Shown: in pieces, positions 45,658 to 56,271 of the stretch
Layout: each line of letters starts with the position of its first letter
Position numbering within the stretch: position 1 is the stretch's first letter
The notes under the pieces: generated by a model
What the model was told of the DNA's origin: nothing
Seen by the model: the letters and a program-made list of their open reading frames with translations, nothing else
The model's database searches: none
Made by a program: the position numbers and the translations under genes
Assembly (NCBI GenBank): GCA_033807695.1
Contig: CM066308.1
Coordinates: forward strand, 682,001 to 746,000
Reading direction: 5' to 3'
Length of the DNA stretch: 64,000 bases
Source: Daedaleopsis sinensis
Lineage: Eukaryota > Basidiomycota > Agaricomycetes > Polyporales > Polyporaceae

Positions 45658-47409
45658 TTGCATTCTGGCATCGCCGACATCGTTGTCGCGATACGCAAGC
45701 AGCTCAACACCTTCACCCTCATCAACAACCTCCCAGCAGAGGTCCTGACTTTGATATTCCGGCACACTGTTGGCCAACCGCTGAAGGATGCACGCCCATG
45801 GGAAACTCCTCAGTTGTCAAGTCGTCCTCTCCTTACAATTACCCATGTCTGCCACACGTGGCGTCGCATCTGTCTATCGGACCCTACTCTCTGGGCGTAT
45901 TTCGTCGCGACATGGGATCCAAATGTTATCCAGGAATACCTCCAGAGATCCCAATCGGCTCCCCTTACTATTGTTATGACTAATCTGGACGGAGTCCGCA
46001 ACGTTGCCCGATTCTTATATCCCGAGAATGAAGGCCCATGTCGGCGCCACATCGGATGGATCGAATTGATAGACGAGGTCCTGAAGCGATACGGCCGGCG
46101 GACCCGCCGTATTGAACTAGGCTTAGGCTGGAGGTCGACGGACGATATCCTTCCTGGCTGCCTTGAACATCCTGCTCCTTCAATCGAAGTCCTCACGGTC
46201 AGCGGGCCAATGTTCAAGGAAATCGACAGGCCCCCAATTCTGTTCGGCAAGAAGGTTTCTTCCTTACAGGGACTCGCGATAGTGAATACCGTATCCTGGC
46301 TGCCCGCTAATGATTTCCCCCGACTCACTCACCTCTACCTATTGCTCATCAAGGAAGTTCGTCGGGAGAGTCTCCTCCAAGACTTCATGCATCTCCTATC
46401 CACCACGTCCAATCTTCGATACCTGTACTTTGAACAGCACTCCTGGTCGCCAGCTGGCTATACCGGTCCGAAAATCACCCTCCCATCCCTGCGCCACCTC
46501 TCCATCACAAGCAAGATCACCCCGCTCCCCTTCTATCTCCTCGATTATTTCGATCTCCACGACGAGGTTCTCGTACGATTTGTCGGGCAAGATGTGCACT
46601 CCCCCGACGATAACCAGGGAGTCGCGCTTTGGGAATCGCCTATCCGCCCCTTCCACGCCATCGCTACCATCACTCGGGTCGAGCTGAACGTGAACCTGCA
46701 CTCCCTTTCCCTTCTCGCGCGCGATGATGCCAAACGGGGGGCGCTTTCAGTATGGACGCCGCACGGGATAGACGAGCCGTCTCCCCACACCCCTGACCCG
46801 TCCGTCGACTTGCTCGCGATGTTATCGCCGTCCTCGGTCGTCCACCTGCGTGTTTCGGTTGTGCATGCGAACATGCTGGGGGCGATCGTCGCTCTGCTTC
46901 CGCATCTCCGTGTGCTCGCTGTCCAAGTGTGCGATCCCTCGTGCTCGGAGACAGGAGTCGACAAGCCTCCGGCTCTGTACTCTGCGCTCGGCGGGGCGAA
47001 CGGGCAGGGGCCGCTCTGCCCGGAGCTGCAGGAGCTCGCAGTCCAGGGAGAAGAAACGTACGACTTCTTTAACCCCACACATATCATCGATGTGGCGGCG
47101 GCCCGCTTGCGTGCAGGCTGTCCCATCCAGCGACTGGGCCTCCAGGCACGGCGCACGTACGACATGGATCTCGCGCATGGACGGTTTGTCGAAGTAACAC
47201 CCGACGTTGGGTCGCTCTCGGCCGCTCTCTCGCCTCTCATGGCGCACGGCTGCGAGTATAGCGTTGAGCTCGCACCCCCCCTTCAGGAAGGTATTCCCGA
47301 TCCGCCGCATCGGTTCGAGCTGCACGAGTTATGGAATGACGCAGAAGCGCAGAAGTACTGGCGGTTGCGCGACATTGAACATGAATGGCCTTCCTACTAT
47401 ATCAACTAG
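45658..47409 (+). CDS. F-box protein with long C-terminal region
   Basis: The main exon reads 583 codons. It opens in phase from an upstream intron (CTACGCAG acceptor at 45648), so the first residue printed is a TTG codon and the true start lies upstream, probably in an exon beginning ATG near 45427 (MKSNEDKLETTSDVM). I could not resolve the 5' splicing with confidence. The F-box is LINNLPAEVLTLIFRHTV followed by ITHVCHTWRRICLSDPTLW. The rest, with repeated leucine-rich segments, resembles the WD-less, LRR-like F-box proteins expanded in agaricomycetes. A predicted SCF adaptor; target unknown. A broken copy is at 37385-38173. Confidence 0.8.
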   Translation: MHSGIADIVVAIRKQLNTFTLINNLPAEVLTLIFRHTVGQPLKDARPWETPQLSSRPLLTITHVCHTWRRICLSDPTLWAYFVATWDPNVIQEYLQRSQSAPLTIVMTNLDGVRNVARFLYPENEGPCRRHIGWIELIDEVLKRYGRRTRRIELGLGWRSTDDILPGCLEHPAPSIEVLTVSGPMFKEIDRPPILFGKKVSSLQGLAIVNTVSWLPANDFPRLTHLYLLLIKEVRRESLLQDFMHLLSTTSNLRYLYFEQHSWSPAGYTGPKITLPSLRHLSITSKITPLPFYLLDYFDLHDEVLVRFVGQDVHSPDDNQGVALWESPIRPFHAIATITRVELNVNLHSLSLLARDDAKRGALSVWTPHGIDEPSPHTPDPSVDLLAMLSPSSVVHLRVSVVHANMLGAIVALLPHLRVLAVQVCDPSCSETGVDKPPALYSALGGANGQGPLCPELQELAVQGEETYDFFNPTHIIDVAAARLRAGCPIQRLGLQARRTYDMDLAHGRFVEVTPDVGSLSAALSPLMAHGCEYSVELAPPLQEGIPDPPHRFELHELWNDAEAQKYWRLRDIEHEWPSYYIN

Positions 47410-48105
47410 CACGATCTATGACTGGACGATTGGCCACGGCGTTGGACACACGTCGACGGTTCATCTCATAGCAGTGGGTGTAATATGGTGGCAGTGGATG
47501 CCAATACATTCTTCAAGTTTACTGCTTTCAAGTTACTGTTCTCGAGCCTCTGTCCGAGTCCGACGGGACTCGGCGAGACTCAATTCAAGTTGAAGGCTCA
47601 GGCTAAGGGCTTGCAGAGACAGTGCTACATTGACAGTGAGTGTGTAGATTCAAAGATAGCATTGCTGAACGTATTTTCAATGACGACATATAGAGCTGCG
47701 GTATGCTTCAAGTTGGTGGCTAGTACTAATAGCCCAAAGCCGCGAGGCTGGCCAAATATACTTATAAGGCAGTGACGACTCACGTTGACGCCGGTTCGAG
47801 CGCTTGAGGTACTCCGTATTCGGCCTGACCGATCACCGATGACCTTTCGGCGAAAGATCAGTCATCATATGCTACTAACCAACCACCGAACTTCATGATG
47901 CATGTAATCTTGACTTTGAAGAGGAGGTGGGTACAGAGAAGGTATATATACCGTTATGTTGCTTGCACCACACCATATCACCGTCTCGCGACTGCGATAA
48001 CTTTGCCCTTGAATTTGCCGCACCAGCAGGTCCACAGCCAACTCCTTCAACTTGCGTCTCCAAACCTGCTTCGTCTGCTCCAGCCCCTCCTCCTTCGTTA
48101 TCAGA
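47410..48105. other. Intergenic, 0.7 kb, with TATA palindrome
   Basis: No gene seen. It holds a perfect palindrome at 47941-47952 that may be the TATA region of SDR4. Confidence 0.5.
47941..47952 (+). promoter_or_regulatory. GGTATATATACC palindrome, likely TATA region of SDR4
   Basis: A 12-base perfect palindrome about 155 bases upstream of ATG 48106. It fits a TATA element, and symmetric binding-site function cannot be excluded. Confidence 0.35.
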
Positions 48106-49435
48106 ATGGGCGGCCTGCCATCGAAAAACTACGGTTCCTGGCCCGTGATAATGCAAGCCTTTCCACCCAAGTCGAAGTTCAGCACGGATCAAATCCCAGA
48201 CCTGACAGGTCGAGTCGCACTCGTCACCGGTTCGTTTTTCATATGCTATAGCGACTGTAACTTCATGAGGTGACTTAACAAGACGCTTGACAGGTGGAAG
48301 CGGAGGTATTGGACTCGAGACAGTGAAGGTGAGTGAATGTCAACCTAAACAACGTTCCCAACGGCGAGAAATTTCTCACGTCGCCGTCGCTCGCAGGTAC
48401 TACTGCAACACAACGCGAAGGTGTACCTCGCCGCGAGGAGTCGGACCAAGTCCGAGAGCGCAATTGCGTCCCTCAAGGAGACGACGGGTAAAGAGGCTAT
48501 ATTTTTTGAGCTCGACCTCAGCAGTCTTGCGTCTGTAAAGAAATCTGCAGAGGAGTTCCTGAGTAAGGAGCGGGAACTACACATACTCTTCAACAACGCG
48601 TAAGTCGTACACAGCTCCTATCGACATTTCACCGACTTACGAGTGTGTCCAGAGGAGTGATGTCTTCTCCTATGGATCACCTGACACCTGAAGGTCTCGA
48701 TCTTCAGTGGGGAACGAACGTCGTTGGCCACTGGTACTTCACGGAGCTTCTCATGTCCGCGCTCATCGCTGGAGCTCAGTCGTCACCCGACCATCACGCT
48801 CGCGTCGTCACAACATCTTCTAGTGGCGCGTACATGACAACAGTTGACTTCGATACGTTGAAGGACGGCCCCAAAAGACGGGCCAAGATGGATCCACTTG
48901 ATCTTTACGCTCAGAGCAAATTCGTAAGGCGATCTCTGCTCCTCTGCCGGTTTCTTCAAACTGAATTATTCGTTCCTTTGGCAGGGTAACGCCATTGTTG
49001 CGCGACAGATAGCGAAGCGGTACGCCGAAAAGGGCATTATTTCCATCACCCTCAACCCTGGTAACATCGAGAGCGACCTGATGAGGCACAAGTCGAAGCT
49101 CTTCCAGATGATCGCGGTGCGTTGTTTGACCAAGCTACATGCAGGTTACTCACGATCGGTCCGTGATACAGGGCCTCGGCCTTTACCCTGTGAGCCTGGG
49201 CGCGCTCACTCAGCTGTACGCTGGGACCATGCCAGAGGCTTTGAACATGAACGGCGAGGTACGTTTTGCATTGCGTTACACGGTATCACGCTAACCTCAT
49301 GCACTAATATCTCGTCAGTTCTTGATCCCTTTCGCTCGTCTCGGTCGTTGCAGACCTGAGATGTACGACGAGGAGTACGGCGAGAAAGTTTGGAAGTGGA
49401 TCGAGGACTTCGTCAAGGAGCACCAGCCAAGTTGA
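48106..49435 (+). CDS. short-chain dehydrogenase, MGxxxS type (SDR4)
   Basis: The right-arm counterpart of SDR3. It starts [19 protein letters not shown], then [13 protein letters not shown], the Rossmann [47 protein letters not shown], and the active-site YAQSKF. It ends in [15 protein letters not shown]. Intron positions match SDR1-SDR3. It is intact and has the MGxxxS N-terminus with lysine at position 7, so N-myristoylation is predicted. Function is probably NAD(P)-dependent oxidoreduction of a lipophilic alcohol or ketone, by analogy with retinol dehydrogenases. Confidence 0.9.
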
Positions 49436-49807
49436 AGGACGCCTCTGATGCGCCCGATGCTACTCCAAGCTATCATGCCCTGTTCTCTGATCGTTCGTAA
49501 CATTCTGCATTACCTGCCCCGCAACGTTGGCGACCGGTGACTTGTGCGCCCGCCATCATAGTATTAGTTCATGTTCAAGCTGTAATCATGATGATCCTTC
49601 TAAGGCTGCGTTAGCAATGTGAGTGGCTGTCGCACTTGTTATTGCTAGTTTCAGAATGTGGTACAGATGCACAGTAAGATACGTTCGAAGTATAATATGG
49701 CACAGTGTTCCGCTATCATGGTCCGTTCGGAGAGAGCACCCGCTGAACTGTTCTGCCAGTGTTGTCCGTGACCCATACAAATGAGTGAGACCTCGAGCTC
49801 GTCTCCG
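49436..49807. other. Intergenic in right arm, 0.37 kb
   Basis: Spacer between the convergent SDR4 and acidic-protein genes. No gene seen. Confidence 0.5.
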
Positions 49808-51410
49808 CTAGTGGTACGTCATTGAATAACGACGGAGCAGGCCACATATCTTCTCGACCAGCCCCAGAAGCTCCGTATCCACCGCCACTTGTATCTCTGC
49901 GGGATACGGTACGGGCCCGCCTAATATCTGCTGCTTCGTCGACTCCACCGCGCAAACTATCTCCTTGCACAGCTCGACCCGACCTTTCGTACTGCCGTCA
50001 ACGGTGGCGGACACTGGCACTGCTAGTGAATCAGAGCTAGTAGCAATGTGCACCGGTTTCGGGTCCTCCTCATCCCACTGCATTCCACAGTCCAGGCCGA
50101 CCGGAAGAGCGGTGTTCGTGTCGATAAAGTCGAAGGAGGGTGAGAGGCCAGACTCGGAGCCCGGGAGGTTCGCACTGAACGGCAACATGTCCGTCGCAGA
50201 CATATCGGTAATGCTGACGCAGTCGCCGACTGAATCCTGCAAGGTGGCGTTCTTGTCGATCCCGTATCCAGTACAACCAGGGTCGTCTGAGTTACCGGCA
50301 GGTGGAAGGCACAGCGCGTCGTCTTGGTGGGAGCTGGCGGCACCGCACTCGTCAACACCTTCCAGGTGTTGCGTAAACTGCCGGGCTGCTGCGGTCGCTG
50401 TCCCTTGAGGAACATTGCTTTCTTTATCCTCCTCGTCCGTGTCGGAGTTCCAGTCTACACCTTCGTCGTAGTAGCCCCAAAGACAATAAGGTGACTCAGC
50501 TGGAGCAGGAAGTCGCGGACTTGTTAGACACGAGATGCCGACAAGGGAGGGAGAAGTGAGGATAGGAGCTACCACTAAAAGTGGCCAAGACGAATGTGAG
50601 ATCTCGACACCATCACGAGCGGGAAATGCTCACCTTTAGCCTCCGCGTCCGGTTCGGATGCAGAAGTCTCCGAGTCACCTTCCTCCAGAAAGTCGGTATC
50701 TCCTTCATCATCGTCCGAGTCAAAGGTCGACATCGTGTCGTCATCGGACAGGGTCCGACTCGAGTCAGACTCCCTGTTTGACGGTGTAGCAGTACGACTC
50801 TCGGAGTCGTCCATTGCAAACTCCTGCAACATGTCCGAAGCTTGGCCGTCTTCCGCTGTCTCGTCTGAGGACTGCGTGCGCACATCCATATCTTGCTCTT
50901 GATCGCTGATGTCGCTGCCGTTAATTGAGGATCCACAACTAATAGAATGGGTCACATTCTCGTATTCTTCGCTCGACCATAACGTTGCCGTAGCGCCGTC
51001 CGTGAGTTCCTCTTCGGTAGGAGATGAAGGCGTATCGGGTCTTGCAGATGTGTTGAATAGAGTATCGGGGGCAGTCTGCGTCCAGACATCAACTTCTTCG
51101 GCACAACCCAAGCTAGGTGGGTCAGATTCGCCACTGAATGCCGGAGGACATGTAAGAGGGGAGTCCCTCTTTTCGAGGGTAGCTTCCATGTCATCGAGTC
51201 CTGCCCATACAGCTAGTTCATGCCCCGAGATGAGAGAGGTCCCTTCAGAGCCCTCATCCCGATCTGCATTATTCATGTCAATTAGCAATAGTAGGGAACG
51301 CAGAGATATCGATGTTACTTACTAACACGCTGGAGGAGTTGTTGAGTCTTCGACTGGCTGGAGTCGTAAATCTTGTTTACGCGGTGGGTATGAGATTTCG
51401 CGTGTGCCAT
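49808..51410 (-). CDS. acidic hypothetical protein
   Basis: Exons join in frame from ATG 51410 (MAHAKSHTHRVNKIYDSSQS), through a large central exon and a last exon ending at 49808. The central part is very rich in Asp, Glu and Ser (for example MSTFDSDDDEGDTDFLEEGD). The second intron uses the CTCCAG acceptor; the nearer acceptor gives an early stop. The C-terminal segment (GRVELCKEIVCAVESTKQQI ... GLVEKICGLLRRY) looks helical. I do not recognise the family. It may be a nuclear or disordered protein, judging from composition alone. A degenerate copy of its last exon is at 34440-34880. Confidence 0.75.
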
Positions 51411-52598
51411 GGTGAGGTGAGAGTCATCGTATTGGCAACAACTTTACTCTTCTTATATAGATCTGCCAAGAGCGTGAGCTAATTGTGGTACCCGATGTTG
51501 CTTGGATGTTGCGGTCTCCAGGAATATGCTCTTTAGAACCGCACCACCTCATGTCCGTTGACGTTATGAACGCAATCGCTCGAGAGCAAGCACTAACAAT
51601 CACCAGGAGCATGTGCAACAAAAGGATGTACTCACCCGGATGTGAGGCGTGCACATAGGACGTCGAGTCAGTGACCTGAGTTGTCAGACGCGCTGGGGCG
51701 TGCCTTGAGGATGACGTCTAGATGAAGAGACAACGACGTCCTCGCCACTTTAGACAACAGCTCTCCAGAAACCTCAGTGCTTGCTAGCCGGTTTGCGTCA
51801 TGGTTTCCGACTACAATAATATAATAATATCTTTTAGTCCTCAGCATGGCCACTGTGCAGGAGCGGTTGCCAGACGAAGTGGTGAGATGACCGGTGGTAG
51901 CCTGCTTAGATAAAAGCGTCCATCCTCCGCTTCCGTAGAGCACTGTGGGTGTCACTGATTACATCAGCATTCTAGCTTGAGAGTATGCTTTAAATGCCAC
52001 CCGGCCGCTCGGTGGCGGCCTTCTGTTGTACAACTCTTAAGATGACCTTTAGCGTCAACTTGGTGGCAGTTTGCGAGATGAATAGCACTTACTATTGCTC
52101 TATCATCTCCGGTACACTACACGTACCTCTGAGAGAGGACGCAATGTGGAGCGACGGTGTGACTGTTCTTGCTCATCGCCATATGATGTACTCAGGCTGG
52201 ACGACCATGGTGGATCATTACTATACGACAGACGAGTCATGATGCTAGATGAGCTTGATAAGCTTCTCTATCGACGTAAGCAAGATTTAGTATGAGGTTC
52301 GCGGAGGATCTTGGACAAACTGAAATTTGATATGGAGGACAAGTGGAAAAGGCTGAGGAGAAAGGAGGCGAATCCGCCCATTTGTGGCGGCGCTTGCATT
52401 ACCCGATCTAGACGAATGATTAGCGCTGAGCGCTGAGCTGCGGGTCAACTTCAAGTCGGATAGTGACTCTGAGTCCCGTCATGAAGCAACTCGTTAGTAG
52501 CCTGCAGTAGCTAACAACCGTGAGTAGTATACCTAATACCTCGATCTTACTACAGCGATGGAAAGGCGCGACGAGGGAGCAAGAAAAAGGTATAGTTC
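51411..52598. other. Intergenic, 1.2 kb
   Basis: No gene seen. Short open frames at 51668-51955 and 51994-52242 have no recognisable features. Confidence 0.5.
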
Positions 52599-54193
52599 AT
52601 GGTTACGCCGCTACCGTTGCCCTATCATGCTGACCGTCCGCCGTATGGTAGTAATTGCGCGGTCTCCGGGCAAACTTTTCCAGAAATGCCTCGTGGCTCC
52701 TTGTCCAACCTCAACTTGGATGTCGTTCGGATGATCTTGAGCTTCTGTTGCGCATCCGACCTCCTCCAGATCAGCCTCGCCTCACACCAGCTCCGAGACG
52801 AGGCCATGAAAGAGATCGTCTCTCGCCCTGTATCCCTCCTTGGAAACCGCCGCGCCCAGTCCTTTGGCCGCTTCATGCTCACTTCCTGCGAGAACCCCCC
52901 TTTCTCACTCCTGAAGACACTCGTCTTGGACGACATAGATTTGGAGTGGGAACGCCATATGGTCTCCAAGCCGAACCAGGGTGACAACTCCGAGGTGCTC
53001 CTGACAATGATGGAGCGCGCTACCAGCCTTCGTAGTCTCGAGATCCATAGGTGCGACCGCTATCTCTCCGATACCCGCTTCATGCAAGCAATTCGGGCCA
53101 TGCGTCATCTAGATCGCTTGTGCATTTTCGTCGGAAAGCGAGAATGCCATCAGCACGTCGCAGACCTGATGCACGGCTTGACCTCGCTTCTGAAGACTAT
53201 GGAGTACTCGGCCGCGATCGACAAAGACGACTCGATTCTACGGGCTCTCTTCCACTCTCTCCCTGAACTACAGCCCCAGCTCGAAACTCTTCGTATCGCA
53301 GTTCAGAGCCTGACAGCTTAGAGAAGCTGGTCTCTCTCTTCCCTGGACTCAAAGAACTTTCCATCTTAATGTACGAGTTTCAGCTGGCCGATGTCAACCA
53401 CCCCTCCACAGAGATGGTGGCCGCCCGGAACGCTGCTGCAGCCTTGCAAGCATCCGGGCGCGGGTGGCCACGCCTCGACCGGCTCAACGGTCCCATCGTC
53501 GACCTATACGTGCTGTCCATAGCATGCCCTGTCTCCCGGCTGCATCTGCGGCATTACGAGGAGCACGCGCATCCCGCGTTCAGCGACGTCATCTCCCGTA
53601 CTCGTCCGAGACGGGTCGACTTAGATCTCATCTGCTCCCCATGGTTCAAGGTCGGGGCCGCGCAGCCGAACATCCTCGTGTACGGCGGTGAACGCGATCC
53701 GGGGGCGGTAACGCACTTGGTGCTGCGTTTAAACATTACCACTTCTCCTCCCGCGCCTTCGACGAGCAAGATGCTTGTGAGTTGTCTCCAAGTACACTCC
53801 GAGGTGAATCTCAGGCTCGCTTGTACTGATGTATGTTGCATTCGGCGCGTACAGGAAACGGTTACCCCTTTCCTGCAAAACTCCCGTGTGGAGTATCTCC
53901 ACCTCGCTATAGCGGAGAAGTTCCCAAGGGGTGAGATCGACGAGGACTTTTTCACCTCGCCCACTGCCGTTCATGCGGAGCTCGAGACGACGATGGCCGG
54001 GATAGACGTTGAATACTTGATATCTAGTCTCGTGGCCTGCGGGACGTGCCTCCGCACAGTCGTGATCAGCCTGGTAACCCGCGACCAAAGCGTTTGGACG
54101 CCCGACAAAGCGGAGGGGCAGCAGACCTGGCGAAGGCTGGATGCATACGTGGGTAGAACGGTGGTCGCGCGAGAAGAGGCAGCGGTGAGGTAG
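52599..54193 (+). pseudogene. F-box/LRR gene split by a frameshift
   Basis: An ATG at 52599 opens 240 codons with an F-box-like segment (LSNLNLDVVRMILSFCCASD) and leucine-rich text (LETLRIAVQS), ending at a stop at 53319-53321. The text continues in another frame from about 53300 (SSEPDSLEKLVSLFPGLKEL) through 53369-54193 to a stop. No intron with a GT donor fits the 50-60 bases before the switch. Either a one-base indel has broken the gene, the assembly has an error there, or the second part is a separate gene starting at ATG 53369. The downstream part is rich in leucine-rich and hydrophobic text, as expected for the same F-box protein. Confidence 0.6.
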
Positions 54194-54808
54194 AGTAGTT
54201 GGTAAGTCCCGTACTGCATCGCGCGCAGTGCCAGCAGCGTACTGATTAATAGCCTCATTTGCTGACATTCGAAATAATTTCAGATGATACACCAGGCAAT
54301 GCTTATTACATGCTCAAAACCTGGCGCGTACAATTCTTTCGCCGAGTTGAGTCGGTCGAAAGTCGCGTCTCACAGCTCGGATACCCCAGCCCAATGGCAT
54401 GAAGAACAAGTCGATGATCGCTGTCACAAACACCGAGGCTTTGGTGCTGAGTCTTGCGGCGGAAGCGTCACGGACCTTCGCACGATCGTACTCGGCGCGT
54501 TTCAAACGTCGTCAGGGCCGTACGCAACTGAGTTATGACGTCTCTATGCTGCATGCGGACTTACAGGTCGGCGGCGCCCCCATGATTCTTTCGCTCAAAC
54601 TTACAGCCGGCGCCTCAAGGCGTACCAGAACCAAACATCACACGTGGGTCTGTGTGCACTGTGCTGCGGTAGCTACAGGTAGCACCCACCCGCGCTATCC
54701 TTGCAGTATAAGTTGGCCCCCTCTGGCTCACTACTTCAGACAAGCCCACCACTTCGAGTCACAAGTCACTAGTATCGCTTTCCCCCACTTCACCGTCACC
54801 ACAGAGCG
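54194..54808. other. Intergenic, 0.6 kb, promoter of GSYNW copy 2
   Basis: No gene seen. The stretch from about 54700 to 54808 is C/T- and CAC-rich, as usual in fungal promoters. Confidence 0.5.
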
Positions 54809-56271
54809 ATGTCTTACTACTCAGGCTCGGGCTCCTACAGTACTGGATATTCCAGCTACCGCGCGGCTACGTCCATATCCCTTCCCCCTGACCGGAATCT
54901 CATGGAAGGCCTTACACCGACGGCGGTACAAACACTGTCTAAGCCGGCCATCGCCACATCCGCCAGGCCTGCAGCCGCTGTCAAGCCGGAGAATTTGCAG
55001 TACATCGGCTCCTACAACTGGGTAGAGGAGACGCAGCCCACAATCATCGTCCCAGGTGCGCCGGTCCCATACTCCACGCATATGGACCCCACAATACTGA
55101 CGTTCATCTACCCCGACTCGTAACAGGCTCCCCCCGAGAGTGGCTTGAACGCCCGTTCCCGTACCGCGTCGCGTTCGACACGGGCGTGCTCTTCGTGGAC
55201 CAGAACGGGTACCGAATGGGCCGCGCGTCGAGCCTGCTCCCACTCCTGCGCGCGGTCGACGTCGTGGCGGAGGAGAACGCGGACACATCCATGGACTGGC
55301 CCGCCCTCGACGTCGTCTCCGACCGGAACGGGCTCCGGAAGCTCTTGCGCTGGGTGCAGCACGACGCGTCGGACGTGGATGCGGAGCCGCCGAAGGACTT
55401 CCGGATCGACCTGCAGCTAGGCGGGCGCAAGACGGTGCTGATGCACCGGTGGGAGAAGCGCACGAGGGAGAACGCGGAGCCGCCACGGTCGGGCTGCGGG
55501 TTCAACTTCGAGAAGGAGAGCACGCAGGCGATTGCAGGATGCGAGCGAGGTACGGGCCATCACCGCATCGTGCAATACGTGAGTCGCAGCTGCATCAGAT
55601 ATGCTGGATTGCGAAGGGGCTGACCCTCCAATGCCGCTTTGCCACAGGACCTCGGGGGTTTGAAGATGGTAGTCCGGTACGAAGTCGACGCATGCCTCCC
55701 GCAACCAGCGAGTGCTACAACCTCTACGGCGCGGACCCAGCCAGCCAGCCCGCGCAAGTCAACGTCCTCCAACGTCGACAGCCTTACGGACGTGCTCGCG
55801 AACCTCGACGTCTCCTCACAATCGATCGCTGCTTCCGACACGGAGAGCGCGAGCGACGTCGCCCTCATCCGCGCGGGCAGGCAGGTGCCGCAGCACTCGA
55901 TCGTCGAGCTGGCGACACGGTCCGTCAAGTACGTCGACAGATTCGACTGGCAAGACAAGTACCCGCAGCTCCTGCTCTCGGGAACCCCGCACCTCTTCCT
56001 CGCCGTGCACGACCGGGGCATGTTCGAGTACATGGAAAGGCACGAGGTCGGGACGATCGAGCTCAAGCGCACGGTCGAGAGCAGCCCGCAGACGCAGAGC
56101 GCCTTCCGGAAGCTCGTCGAGACACTGAAGATGATCCAAGAACTTGTGAAGCAGCACGGGCCGCGGACAAGGCTCAGCCTGGTCTGCAGAAACGGCACGC
56201 TGCAGGTATTCGTGCGCACGAGCGCAGAGGGGAGCTTGCCCGAGAGCGAGCTCGAGCGGTTCGGGATCTGA
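54809..56271 (+). CDS. conserved fungal GSYNW-motif protein, copy 2
   Basis: Exons 54809-55055, 55127-55578 and 55648-56271 join in frame to about 440 residues. It starts MSYYSGSGSYSTGYSSY, a serine/tyrosine-rich leader, then LQYIGSYNWVEETQPTIIVPG, GSPREWLERPFPYRV, VDQNGYRMGRASSLLP, VDVVAEENADTSMDWPALD, GTGHHRIVQY and LGGLKMVVRYEVDACL. The same order and intron positions occur in copy 1 (1994-3473), on the opposite strand and about 51 kb away. Public annotation of relatives as geranylgeranyl pyrophosphate synthetase is not supported by any aspartate-rich motif. Function unknown. Confidence 0.85.

Noticed and set aside
55560..56219. Long minus-strand frame antisense to GSYNW copy 2
   Set aside because: It is a shadow of the GC-rich coding exon on the other strand.
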